DNA of 64,000 nt, taken from Mycolicibacterium monacense. Lineage in GTDB: Bacteria > Actinomycetota > Actinomycetes > Mycobacteriales > Mycobacteriaceae. Below are positions 18,138-26,163 of this stretch, piece by piece. The notes beneath the pieces are model-generated. The model was not told the origin of the DNA, did not search any database, and worked only from the letters and a program-made list of their open reading frames with translations. A program made the position numbers and the translations under genes. Location: NCBI RefSeq assembly GCF_010731575.1, contig NZ_AP022617.1, positions 4,092,001 to 4,156,000 on the forward strand, in the 5' to 3' direction. The number at the start of each line of letters is the position of its first letter. Position 1 is the stretch's first letter.

Positions 18138-18394
18138 TCGTCCCTGGCGCGGATCCGGACGGGTCCGCGCCAGGCCGCGTCGGGATCGAGTACTTCGCCC
18201 CTCTGGGTGATCTCCACCTCGCCGGCCCTGGCCAGCTCGCGGGCGGCGTCACGCGCTCCGTCCATGAGCTCACGCCAGCGGTCTCCCCCGACGGCCCGTG
18301 CCGCGTCGGACGGGCAGATGGTCTTGGCCGGGCCGCGTTCGCGCGCCATTCGTAGGATCGTCGCCCGCAGCTCATCGCCGTCGGCTGGGACCAT
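18131..18394 (-). CDS. DUF3253 protein
   Basis: 87 aa from ATG at 18394 with GGGAGGCGCC ribosome site; the open frame continues upstream without coding character. Winged-helix-like small protein: LRATILRMARERGPAKTICPSDAARAVGG, then WRELMDGARDAARELARAGEVEITQRGEVLDP. DUF3253 proteins are small and uncharacterised, possibly nucleic-acid binding from the wHTH pattern (inference). Convergent with the YCII gene; about 210 bases separate it from the fadD8 promoter. Confidence 0.72.
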   Translation of the reverse strand: MVPADGDELRATILRMARERGPAKTICPSDAARAVGGDRWRELMDGARDAARELARAGEVEITQRGEVLDPDAAWRGPVRIRARDDY

Positions 18395-18605
18395 GGCGCC
18401 TCCCGGCATCGTCGTCCGGCAAAGCCTACGGGCACCACCCTGGGCTGGTGATCGTCGGCGGTCTGCCGCCCCAGGTGCGCGAACGTTTCGGCATTCGTGG
18501 ACCCGCGTCGTTGAAGTGGTACCCGGCCGCCCGCGCCGGGTGGTTGCGCGAACAGGGCCGCGCCCCGGCCCGGTTCTGAAATCGCGGGGACCGGCTGACT
18601 GGAAT

Positions 18606-18623
18606 TGGAACACGTTCTAGTCT
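18606..18623 (+). promoter_or_regulatory. KstR-type operator overlapping fadD8 -10 box
   Basis: TGGAACACGTTCTA (18606-18619) fits the KstR consensus TnnAACnnGTTnnA exactly. It overlaps TAGTCT (18618-18623), a -10 box ending eight bases before the fadD8 ATG. No ribosome site is visible, so the transcript is probably leaderless. A repressor bound here would block transcription until a cholesterol-derived CoA thioester releases it, as known for KstR. Confidence 0.65.
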
Positions 18624-18630
18624 GTTGGCC

Positions 18631-20229
18631 ATGAGTGATCAGCTGCGGCATTTCCTGCACTCCGGCCACCTGACGGTCGGCGCACTGAAGCGCCACAAGG
18701 ACCGGCCGGTGCTCTTCCTGGGCGACACCACGATGACCGGCGGTGAGCTCGCCGACCGCATCAGCCAGTACATCCAGGCGTTCGAGGCGCTCGGCGCGGG
18801 TACGGGCGCGGCCGTCGGCCTGCTCTCGCTCAACCGGCCCGAGGTGCTGATGATCATCGGCGCCGGCCAGACGCAGGGCTACCGCCGCACCGCACTACAC
18901 CCTCTAGGCTCGCTGGACGATCACGCCTACGTGCTGTCCGACGCCGGGGTGACGTCGCTGATCATCGATCCCAACCCGATGTTCGTCGAGCGGGCGCTGG
19001 GCCTGCTGGAGAAGGTTCCGTCGCTCAAGCAGGTCCTCACGATTGGCCCGGTCCCGGAGGAGTTGTCCGAGGTCGCGGTCGATCTGAGCGCCGAGGCGGC
19101 CAAATACCCGGCCAAACCCCTGGTGGCCGCGGATCTGCCGCCCGACCACATCGGCGGGCTGACCTACACCGGCGGCACCACCGGCAAACCCAAGGGCGTC
19201 ATCGGCACGACCCAGTCGATCACCACCATGACGACCGTCCAACTGGCCGAATGGGAGTGGCCGGAGAACCCGCGGTTCCTGATGTGCACGCCGCTGTCGC
19301 ACGCCGGTGCGGCGTTCTTCACCCCGGTCATCGTCAAGGGCGGCGAGCTGATCGTGCTGACGAAGTTCGACCCGGCCGAGGTGCTGCGCGTCATCGAGGA
19401 GCAGAAGATCACCGCGACGATGCTCGTGCCGTCGATGATCTACGCGCTGATGGACCACCCGGATTCGCACACCCGCGACCTGTCGTCGCTGGAGACGGTG
19501 TACTACGGCGCCTCGGCGATGAACCCGGTGCGCCTGAAGGAGGCGATCCGGCGGTTCGGCCCGATCTTCGCGCAGTACTACGGCCAGTCCGAGGCGCCGA
19601 TGGTGATCACCTACCTGTCGAAGAAGGAGCACGACGACAAGCGGCTGACGTCATGTGGCCGCCCGACGCTCTTCGCGCGGGTGGCGCTGCTCGGCGAGGA
19701 CGGGCAGCCGGTCCCGCAGGGCGAGGTCGGGGAGATCTGTGTCTCCGGTCCGCTGCTGTCGGGCGGCTACTGGAACCTGCCCGACGCGACGGCCGAGACC
19801 TTCCGGGACGGCTGGATGCACACCGGTGACCTGGCCCGCGAGGACGAGGACGGCTTCTACTTCATCGTCGACCGCACCAAGGACATGATCGTCACCGGCG
19901 GCTTCAACGTCTTCCCGCGCGAGGTGGAGGACGTCGTCGCCGAACATCCCCTGGTCGCGCAGGTGTGCGTGATCGGCACCCCCGACGAGAAGTGGGGTGA
20001 GGCCGTCACGGCCGTGGTGGTGCTGCGGCCCGACGCCGACTCCTCCGGAGAGGCCGTGGCGACGATGACCGCCGAGATCCAGGCGGCAGTCAAGGAGCGC
20101 AAGGGCTCGGTGCACGTGCCCAAGCAGGTGGTCGTCGCCGAGTCGGTGCCGATCACCGCGCTGGGCAAGCCCGACAAGAAGGCGGTGCGGGCGCAGTTCT
20201 GGGAGGGCGCAGGGCGAGCCGTCGGCTGA
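18631..20229 (+). CDS. fadD8: FadD8-like acyl-CoA synthetase
   Basis: 532 aa from ATG at 18631; a TTG six bases earlier is not needed. ANL superfamily: YTGGTTGKPKG phosphate loop near 177, YGQSEAPM (A5), WMHTGDLA (A7), DRTKDMIVTGGFNVFPREVE (A8), and a C-terminal catalytic lysine in ALGKPDKKAVR. The N-terminal sequence (GHLTVGALKRHKDRPVLFLGD) and its divergent position beside the amidohydrolase match Rv0551c (fadD8) from memory. A KstR-type site overlaps its promoter, suggesting a sterol or sterol-side-chain acid as substrate class (inference). Followed by a strong hairpin. Confidence 0.85.
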   Translation: MSDQLRHFLHSGHLTVGALKRHKDRPVLFLGDTTMTGGELADRISQYIQAFEALGAGTGAAVGLLSLNRPEVLMIIGAGQTQGYRRTALHPLGSLDDHAYVLSDAGVTSLIIDPNPMFVERALGLLEKVPSLKQVLTIGPVPEELSEVAVDLSAEAAKYPAKPLVAADLPPDHIGGLTYTGGTTGKPKGVIGTTQSITTMTTVQLAEWEWPENPRFLMCTPLSHAGAAFFTPVIVKGGELIVLTKFDPAEVLRVIEEQKITATMLVPSMIYALMDHPDSHTRDLSSLETVYYGASAMNPVRLKEAIRRFGPIFAQYYGQSEAPMVITYLSKKEHDDKRLTSCGRPTLFARVALLGEDGQPVPQGEVGEICVSGPLLSGGYWNLPDATAETFRDGWMHTGDLAREDEDGFYFIVDRTKDMIVTGGFNVFPREVEDVVAEHPLVAQVCVIGTPDEKWGEAVTAVVVLRPDADSSGEAVATMTAEIQAAVKERKGSVHVPKQVVVAESVPITALGKPDKKAVRAQFWEGAGRAVG

Positions 20230-20239
20230 TTCTCATCCG

Positions 20240-20297
20240 CGAGCAGACGCAAATGCTCCGCCTCGACGGCGTGTCGCGGGACATTTGCGTCTGCTCG
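20240..20297 (+). terminator. 16-bp-stem hairpin after fadD8
   Basis: CGAGCAGACGCAAATG (20240-20255) and CATTTGCGTCTGCTCG (20282-20297) are perfect complements with a 26-base loop, 10 bases after the fadD8 stop and 13 bases before the sigma gene. No U tract; a factor-assisted terminator or a dispersed palindromic element. Confidence 0.5.
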
Positions 20298-20310
20298 GCA
20301 GAATGGGCCC

Positions 20311-21561
20311 GTGGTTTCTGACATCCAGCAGACCGTCGACGCGGTGTGGCGGATGGAGGCCGCCAAGATCGTCGCCACGCTCACCCGCACCGTCGGCGAC
20401 GTCGGCTTGGCCGAGGATCTCGCCGCCGACGCCCTCGTCGACGCCCTCACCCAGTGGCCGTCGACCGGCGTGCCGAACAACCCGGGCGCCTGGCTGACCA
20501 CCGTCGCCAAACGCAAGGCGATCGACCACTGGCGGCGGCGCGACAACCTCGACGCGAAGTACACCGAACTGGCCCGCGACCTCGAAACCCACCTCGACGA
20601 ACCCGCCTGGGACCCCGACCACATCGACGACGACATCCTGCGGCTCATCTTCATCGCGGCCCACCCGGTGCTGTCGCGGTAGAACCAGATCGCGCTGACC
20701 CTTCGCGTCATCGGCGGCCTGACCACCGAGGAGATCGCCAGGGCCTTCCTGACGCCGAAAGCCACGGTGGCCCAACGCATCGTGCGGGCCAAGAAGACGC
20801 TGGCCGACGCAGAGGTCCCGTTCGAGGTGCCGCCCCGCGAGCAGTACCCGCAACGCCTGTCGGCGGTGTTGAGCGTCATCTACCTCATCTACAACGAGGG
20901 GTATTCGGCGTCCTCCGGGCAGCGTTGGATCCGCGACGAACTGTGCCGCGAGGCGCTGCGCCTGGGCCGCGTCCTCGCCGCGCTGGTGCCCGACGAACCC
21001 GAGGCCCACGGGCTGGTGGCGCTGATGGAACTGCAGAGCTCGCGGTTCGCGGCCCGTACCGACGACGCGGGCCGCCCGATCCTGCTCGAGGACCAGGACC
21101 GGACGAAATGGGACCGCGCCCAGATCGGCCGGGGCGTCGCGGCGCTGCGGCGTGCGGCGGCGGCCATCGACCGGCGAGGCACCGGGTGGGGCCCGTACGC
21201 GCTGCAGGCCGCGCTCGCCGAATGCCACGCCACCGCACCGTCGACCGCCGAGACCGACTGGCGGCGCATCGTGACCATCTACGACGCGCTGCTGCAGATC
21301 ACGCCCTCGGCCGTCGTCGAACTCAACCGCGCCGTGGCCGTCGCGATGGCCGACGGGGCCGCCGCCGCGCTCGAGATCGTCGACGGGATCACCGGGCTCG
21401 CCGACTCCTATCTATTGCCCAGCGTGCGCGGCGAACTGCTGGCCCGCCTGGGCCGCGCCGACGAGGCCGCCGCTCAGTTCGACCGGGCCGCCGCACTCGC
21501 CGACAACGAGCGCGAACGAGACGTGTTGTCCGACAAAGCCGCCCGGGTACGCCAGAGGTGA
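20311..21561 (+). pseudogene. ECF42-type sigma factor gene interrupted by an in-frame TAG
   Basis: A single frame of 417 codons encodes an ECF sigma factor with C-terminal TPR-like extension (DUF6596), except that codon 124 (20680-20682) is TAG. Before it: sigma region 2 (VGLAEDLAADALVDALTQW, NPGAWLTTVAKRKAIDHWRR). After it: region 4 (LTLRVIGGLTTEEIARAFLTPKATVAQRIVRAKK) and the extension (PPREQYPQRLSAVLSVIYLIYNEGY, then helical repeats). Relatives usually read HPxLSxEA here, so a GAG to TAG change fits. The stop separates the two sigma regions; neither half alone should work. Flanking codons look under normal selection, so the change is recent, or a sequencing error. Confidence 0.8.
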
Positions 21562-21570
21562 CGTGGCACG

Positions 21571-22263
21571 ATGGCTGAGATGACTGTGCGCGCGGCGTTG
21601 TTCGACTTCTCCGGAACACTCTTCCGTCTCGAGGAGGACGAGAGCTGGTTCACCGGTATCGAGGTCGACAACCGGGAGGTCGACGGCCACGTCCAGGCCG
21701 AGTTGCTGCGCCGCCTGACCGCGCCGACCGGGCGGTCGGTGCACATGACCCCGGAGGCCGACCACGCATGGGTCAACCGCGACCTCGCCCCACATCTGCA
21801 CCGCGAGGCCTACCTCCACGTGCTGCGCGAGTCGGGGCTCGCCGACCACCACGCCGAACAGCTCTACCGGCGGGTGGTCGACCCATCGTCGTGGACGCCC
21901 TACCCCGACACCGCCGACGTGCTCGCCGGCCTGCGCCGCCGAGGTGTGAGGACCGCGGTGGTGTCGAACATCGCGTTCGACGTGCGGCCGGCGTTCGCGG
22001 CGATCGGCGCCGACCGTGACGTCGACGAATTCGTGCTGTCCTTCGAGGTCGGCGCCACCAAACCGGCACCCGAGATCTTCACCGCCGCCCTGACGCGGCT
22101 GGGGGTGGACGCCGCCGACGCGGTGATGGTCGGCGACAGCGACGAGGCCGACGGCGGGGCGCGTGCGGTCGGCTGCCAGTTCGTCCTGGTCGACCCGTTA
22201 CCCACCACCGAACGCCCCACCGGTCTGCGCGATGCGCTGACCCTCGTCGGTCTCGAGGTCTAG
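21571..22263 (+). CDS. HAD-superfamily hydrolase
   Basis: 230 aa. HAD motif I is DFSGTLF (nucleophile Asp near 13; the usual second Asp is replaced by Ser), motif II VVSNIA, motif III lysine in GATKPAPEIF, motif IV VMVGDSDEADGG. The cap insertion is helical. HAD-IA proteins are phosphatases or dehalogenases; replacement of the second Asp may alter phosphatase chemistry. Starts ten bases after the sigma pseudogene and eight bases before the DUF385 gene. Confidence 0.85.
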   Translation: MAEMTVRAALFDFSGTLFRLEEDESWFTGIEVDNREVDGHVQAELLRRLTAPTGRSVHMTPEADHAWVNRDLAPHLHREAYLHVLRESGLADHHAEQLYRRVVDPSSWTPYPDTADVLAGLRRRGVRTAVVSNIAFDVRPAFAAIGADRDVDEFVLSFEVGATKPAPEIFTAALTRLGVDAADAVMVGDSDEADGGARAVGCQFVLVDPLPTTERPTGLRDALTLVGLEV

Positions 22264-22270
22264 GAGGGAT

Positions 22271-22729
22271 ATGCCCGAGGAACGCATCCGGCCGCCGTGG
22301 TGGCTGAAACCGCTCAACAAGGTCGTGATCGCCTCGACCAAGCTGGGACTGCCGATCTTCGGTAAGGAGGGGCCGATGATCCTGACCGTCACCGGCCGCA
22401 CGAGCGGGCGGCCGCGGACCACGCCGATCACCCCGATGTACGTCGACGGGAAACGTTATGTGGTGGGCGGCTTTCCGGGTGCGGACTGGGTGCGCAACGC
22501 CCGGGCCAACCCCGAGGTGACGCTCACCCAGAACCGCCGCGATGAGCGGGTGCGGATGGTGGAGATGTCCGTCGACGAGGCCCGGCCGCTGCTGCGGCAG
22601 TTCCCCACCCTGGTGCCCACCGGTGTGGACTTCATGAAGAACGCCGGGTTGGTCACCGACGCGACGCCCGACGAGTTCGAGGCGCTGGCCGGCCGCTGCG
22701 CCGTCTTCCGCTTCGACCCGATCACGTAG
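22271..22729 (+). CDS. DUF385 deazaflavin-dependent oxidoreductase family protein
   Basis: 152 aa, ATG at 22271 with an AGGAGG ribosome site. Split-barrel signature: ILTVTGRTSGRPRTTPITPMYVDGKRYVVGGFPGADW and VRNARANPEVTL (residues ~35-80). Likely binds F420 or another flavin; substrate unknown. Runs in the same direction as menB and ends 11 bases before it, so it may be cotranscribed with the HAD gene upstream and menB downstream. Second of three DUF385 genes in the window. Confidence 0.85.
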   Translation: MPEERIRPPWWLKPLNKVVIASTKLGLPIFGKEGPMILTVTGRTSGRPRTTPITPMYVDGKRYVVGGFPGADWVRNARANPEVTLTQNRRDERVRMVEMSVDEARPLLRQFPTLVPTGVDFMKNAGLVTDATPDEFEALAGRCAVFRFDPIT

Positions 22730-22740
22730 GTTCTGTTGCC

Positions 22741-23652
22741 ATGAGCGACAACCCCTTCGACCCGTCAGTCTGGCAACCGGTTCCCGGCTTCGACCTGACC
22801 GACACCACCTACCACCGCCACGTCGTCGACGGTGTCGCGCAGCCGACCGTGCGCGTGGCCTTCGACCGGCCCGAGGTGCGCAACGCGTTCCGCCCGCACA
22901 CCGTCGACGAGTTGTACCGGGTGCTCGACCACGCCCGGATGTCGCCCGATGTCGGCGTGGTGCTGCTCACCGGCAACGGTCCGTCGGCCAAGGACGGCGG
23001 CTGGGCGTTCTGCTCCGGCGGCGACCAGCGCATCCGCGGGCGCTCCGGCTACCAGTACGCCGCCGGCGAAACCGCCGAGACGGTCGACCCGGCCCGCGCG
23101 GGCCGGCTGCACATCCTCGAGGTGCAGCGCCTCATCCGGTTCATGCCCAAGGTGGTGATCTGCCTGGTCAATGGGTGGGCGGCCGGCGGCGGGCACAGCC
23201 TGCACGTCACCTGCGACCTCACCCTGGCCAGCCGCCAGCACGCCCGGTTCAAGCAGACCGACGCCGACGTCGGCAGCTTCGACGGCGGCTTCGGCAGCGC
23301 CTACCTCGCACGGCAGACCGGGCAGAAGTTCGCCCGCGAGATCTTCTTCCTCGGCCGCGCCTACGACGCCGAGACGATGTATCAGATGGGCGCGGTCAAC
23401 GCCGTCGTCGACCACGCCGAACTCGAATCCGAGGCGCTGCAGTGGGCCGCCGAGATCAACGGCAAGTCCCCGCAGGCGGTGCGCATGCTGAAATTCTCGT
23501 TCAACCTCATCGACGACGGGTTGGTCGGCCAGCAGGTGTTCGCCGGTGAGGCGACGCGGCTGGCGTACATGACCGACGAGGCCGTCGAGGGACGCGACGC
23601 GTTCCTGGAGAAGCGCGACCCGGACTGGTCGGCCTTCCCGCGCTACTTCTGA
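22741..23652 (+). CDS. menB: MenB, 1,4-dihydroxy-2-naphthoyl-CoA synthase
   Basis: 303 aa, crotonase superfamily. Closes the ring of o-succinylbenzoyl-CoA in menaquinone synthesis. Signatures: FCSGGDQRIRG with the oxyanion glycine, VNGWAAGGGHSLHVTCDLTLAS, DADVGSFDGGFGSAYLARQTGQKFAREIFFLG-type segment (residues ~178-208), and the long loop characteristic of MenB. Length matches actinobacterial MenB (about 300-314). Convergent with the second MpaB-like gene eight bases away. Confidence 0.96.
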   Translation: MSDNPFDPSVWQPVPGFDLTDTTYHRHVVDGVAQPTVRVAFDRPEVRNAFRPHTVDELYRVLDHARMSPDVGVVLLTGNGPSAKDGGWAFCSGGDQRIRGRSGYQYAAGETAETVDPARAGRLHILEVQRLIRFMPKVVICLVNGWAAGGGHSLHVTCDLTLASRQHARFKQTDADVGSFDGGFGSAYLARQTGQKFAREIFFLGRAYDAETMYQMGAVNAVVDHAELESEALQWAAEINGKSPQAVRMLKFSFNLIDDGLVGQQVFAGEATRLAYMTDEAVEGRDAFLEKRDPDWSAFPRYF

Positions 23653-23660
23653 CAGGCGAT

Positions 23661-24545
23661 CTACACGAACGACTTCAGCTCGCGGCGGCGCATCTTCTGG
23701 ATCACCTCGTGGTGGCGCCGTGCGTGGTAGGCCAGCGGGGTGTACGAGATGCGTTCGGGCAGAAGCCGATACGCGGTTCGGATGAACCGCCACGTCTTCT
23801 CCAGCTTGCGCTGGTCGCGGTCGGTCCAGGTGATGCCGAGGATGTCGCGGACCTCGGGCTCCATCACCCCGACGGTGGTGAGGTAGGTCGCGGCGAACAC
23901 CGGCCGTAGCGCCTTGCGCAGCGCCCACCGGGCCGGGGCGGGCAGCGTCGGGGGGACCTGACCCTTCCGCATCTCGGTGAGGATCTCGAGGATGTACGGG
24001 TGCGCGACCAGCGTTTCGGCGACCATCTTCTCGAAGTAGGCGGCGTATTCCTCGCGGGTCTGCGGGAAGTGGCTCATCGGGACCTGGACGATCTTCGCCA
24101 CCCGCACGCTGTCGCGCCACAGTTCGTCGAGTTCGGCCTCGGTGAACGGACGTCCCAGCAGCAGCGGCGCGGCCGACACCGTGGTCACGTACGCCGTGGC
24201 GATCACCCACGCGTAGGCGTCGGGATTGAGGGCGCTGATGTGCTTACCGTCGGCGTCCTTCATCTGCAGCGGTTGGTGCAGGCGCCGTAACCGGTTGCCC
24301 TCCTCGATGGCCGCCTGGCCGCCGAAGATCCACTGCTGCACCGAATCCAGTGACCGGACCGCCCGGCCGGCGGGGTCGGTCAGCGCGACCGAGTACTTCT
24401 GGGTGATGTCACCGATCACCGGGTGCATGCCCTGCATCATGAAGGCGGCGCCGTTCATCGGCAGGTACGTCCACTGGCCGGCGATACGGCCCAGCAGGGA
24501 ATCGGGTTCGACCAGCTCGACCTGTTGTTCCAGCTGCCGCGTCAT
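23661..24545 (-). CDS. MpaB-like oxygenase, DUF2236 (module 2)
   Basis: 294 aa from ATG at 24545 with a GGGAGGG ribosome site; the frame stays open to 24602 but that start lies inside the palindrome. DUF2236 features: YLPMNGAAFMMQGMHPVIGD near the N-terminus, SLDSVQQWIFGGQAAIEEGNRLRRLHQPLQ with the conserved LHQ, LNPDAYAWVIATAY, TWTDRDQRKLEKTWRFIR and YHARRHHEV. Likely a haem-dependent oxygenase-like protein of unknown substrate. Preceded by its TetR gene and a 35-bp palindrome. This pair interrupts the menB-SDR order seen in M. tuberculosis. Confidence 0.82.
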   Translation of the reverse strand: MTRQLEQQVELVEPDSLLGRIAGQWTYLPMNGAAFMMQGMHPVIGDITQKYSVALTDPAGRAVRSLDSVQQWIFGGQAAIEEGNRLRRLHQPLQMKDADGKHISALNPDAYAWVIATAYVTTVSAAPLLLGRPFTEAELDELWRDSVRVAKIVQVPMSHFPQTREEYAAYFEKMVAETLVAHPYILEILTEMRKGQVPPTLPAPARWALRKALRPVFAATYLTTVGVMEPEVRDILGITWTDRDQRKLEKTWRFIRTAYRLLPERISYTPLAYHARRHHEVIQKMRRRELKSFV

Positions 24546-24566
24546 GACCCCACCCTCCCGACGATA

Positions 24567-24601
24567 TGCATCATTGCACCTTTCTATGTTGCACTGATGC
24601 A
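24567..24601. promoter_or_regulatory. 35-bp imperfect palindrome before MpaB module 2
   Basis: TGCATCATTGCA (24567-24578) and TGCACTGATGCA (24590-24601) match 11 of 12 positions as inverted arms with an 11-base spacer; each arm is itself bounded by TGCA repeats. It lies between the TetR stop and the MpaB start, 22 bases before the ATG. Overall span equals the 35 bp of the module 1 palindrome, although the sequence differs. Confidence 0.65.
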
Positions 24602-24611
24602 CCCGCAGCGG

Positions 24612-25229
24612 TCAACCGGTCGAGAAGATCAACGCCCGCACGTAGATGTCGGCAAAGGTTTGGATCTGCTCGGTGGTCGCCAGCACCGGGGCTGCGGCCG
24701 GCACCGTGACGAACGAGTGAATGAGCCGGGCCAGGATGGCGCCGATGGTGTCGGCGTCGCCGCCGTCGTGCCCGATGTCGTTCCAGCACTGGCGAATTCG
24801 CTCGGCCACCATCGCCGCGCCCGCCCGGAACAGGGTCTGGTCGTCGTCGAGCAGCAGCTGCACCTCGCCGTCACGGATCAGCTGTTGGATCCACCGGTTG
24901 CCGCGCAGCGTCTCGAGGGTGGCCACGAACCCGTGCAGCAGCCGTTCCACGCTGTCGTCGATCGCCTCCGATTCGCGCACCACCTCGGCGCGCATCCGGT
25001 TCACCTCGAAGGCCATCGCCGCGATGACCAGGTCGTCCTTGGTGCCGATCCGGCGGTACAGCGTCGTGCGGTTGACCCGGGCCGCCTTCGCGATGTCGTC
25101 GGCGTTGGTGCGCGCGATGCCGAACCGGGTGAACCGTTCCACCGCGACCTGCAGGATCCGCTCGTCGGTGGCATCACCGGTGACGGCGTCGCCCCGGAGC
25201 AGTACCTCGACAGCGTCGGCCAGCGCCAT
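24612..25229 (-). CDS. TetR-family regulator (MpaB module 2)
   Basis: 205 aa, ATG at 25229. DNA-binding domain about residues 20-68: RILQVAVERFTRFG then TNADDIAKAARVNRTTLYRRIGTKDDL. C-terminal part is helical. TATAGT ends nine bases before the ATG, so the mRNA may be leaderless. Divergent from the SDR gene across a short region with a palindrome, and upstream of the MpaB gene, whose 35-bp palindrome it probably binds; it could control both. Confidence 0.88.
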   Translation of the reverse strand: MALADAVEVLLRGDAVTGDATDERILQVAVERFTRFGIARTNADDIAKAARVNRTTLYRRIGTKDDLVIAAMAFEVNRMRAEVVRESEAIDDSVERLLHGFVATLETLRGNRWIQQLIRDGEVQLLLDDDQTLFRAGAAMVAERIRQCWNDIGHDGGDADTIGAILARLIHSFVTVPAAAPVLATTEQIQTFADIYVRALIFSTG

Positions 25230-25237
25230 GCATCAGC

Positions 25238-25260
25238 ACTATAGGCGGCGCGCCTAGACT
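25238..25260. promoter_or_regulatory. Back-to-back promoters with palindrome (TetR / SDR)
   Basis: TAGGCG-GCG-CGCCTA (25242-25256) is a perfect 6-base dyad. It overlaps TATAGT on the minus strand (25243-25238), 8 bases before the TetR ATG, and TAGACT on the plus strand (25255-25260), 6 bases before the SDR GTG. Two leaderless promoters under one operator are suggested. Confidence 0.55.
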
Positions 25261-25266
25261 CCCGGC

Positions 25267-26142
25267 GTGAGCAAGAATCCGTTGCGTCGGCTGTCGGACA
25301 GCCTGATGCTGACGAGCATGCGGCCGTCGATGGCCGAACAGTTCCTGCAACCGCGCGCGGACGTCGACCTCACCGGTAAGCGCATCCTGCTGACCGGCGC
25401 CTCGTCGGGTATCGGCGAGGCCGCCGCGGAGAAGTTCGCCCGGCGCGGCGCCACGGTCGTCGCGGTGGCCCGCCGCCAGGATCTGCTCGACGCACTGGTC
25501 GGCCGGATCTCCGAGGCCGGTGGCGTCGCCGCGGCCCGGGCGTGCGACCTGTCCGACCTCGACGCCGTCGACGAGCTGGTGGCCGACGTGGAGGAGCGGT
25601 TCGGCGGCGTCGACATCCTGATCAACAACGCGGGCAAGTCAATTCGCCGTCCGCTGGCCGAATCGCTGGACCGCTGGCACGACGTCGAGCGGACGATGAC
25701 GCTGAACTACTACTCGCCGCTGCGGCTGATCCGCGGGCTGGCGCCGGGCATGATCGCCCGCGGCGAGGGCCACATCATCAACGTCGCGACGTGGGGCGTG
25801 TTCAGCGAGGCCTCCCCGCTGTTCGGGGTCTACGTCGCCTCGAAGGCGGCGCTGTCGGCGGTGAGCCGGGTCATCGAGACCGAATGGGCCGACAAGAGCG
25901 TGCACTCCTCAACGCTCTACTACCCGCTGGTGAAGACGCCGATGATCGCGCCCACGAGGGAGTACGACCGGGTGCCGGGGCTGAGCCCGCAGGAAGCCGC
26001 CGACTGGATGATCGCCGCGGCGCGCCACCGGCCGGTGCGGATCGCGCCCCGGATGGCCGTCACCGCGCGGGCCGTCGACTCGCTGGCGCCGACGTGGTTC
26101 AACGCCATCGTCAAGCGGCAGCAGTTCCAGCCGGGGGCCTGA
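25267..26142 (+). CDS. Short-chain dehydrogenase/reductase (Rv0547c-like)
   Basis: 291 aa, GTG start. Classical SDR: cofactor loop TGASSGIGEAAAEKF near 41-55, INNAGKSIRRP, and an active-site YVASK (Tyr near 187) with the upstream catalytic Ser position replaced or displaced (VATWGVFSEASPLFGVYVASK; Ser likely from the EAS segment). NADP(H) preference is suggested by the basic AVARRQ after strand 2. Position matches Rv0547c. Followed by the VOC gene after 21 bases. Substrate unknown. Confidence 0.88.
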   Translation: MSKNPLRRLSDSLMLTSMRPSMAEQFLQPRADVDLTGKRILLTGASSGIGEAAAEKFARRGATVVAVARRQDLLDALVGRISEAGGVAAARACDLSDLDAVDELVADVEERFGGVDILINNAGKSIRRPLAESLDRWHDVERTMTLNYYSPLRLIRGLAPGMIARGEGHIINVATWGVFSEASPLFGVYVASKAALSAVSRVIETEWADKSVHSSTLYYPLVKTPMIAPTREYDRVPGLSPQEAADWMIAAARHRPVRIAPRMAVTARAVDSLAPTWFNAIVKRQQFQPGA

Positions 26143-26163
26143 CCGCCGTGATAGACACAAGCC

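Noticed and set aside
20680..20682. TAG as a pyrrolysine or other recoded codon in the sigma gene
   Set aside because: No sign of a pyrrolysine system or readthrough signal in the window, and the position is a routine Glu in relatives; nonsense mutation or sequencing error is simpler.
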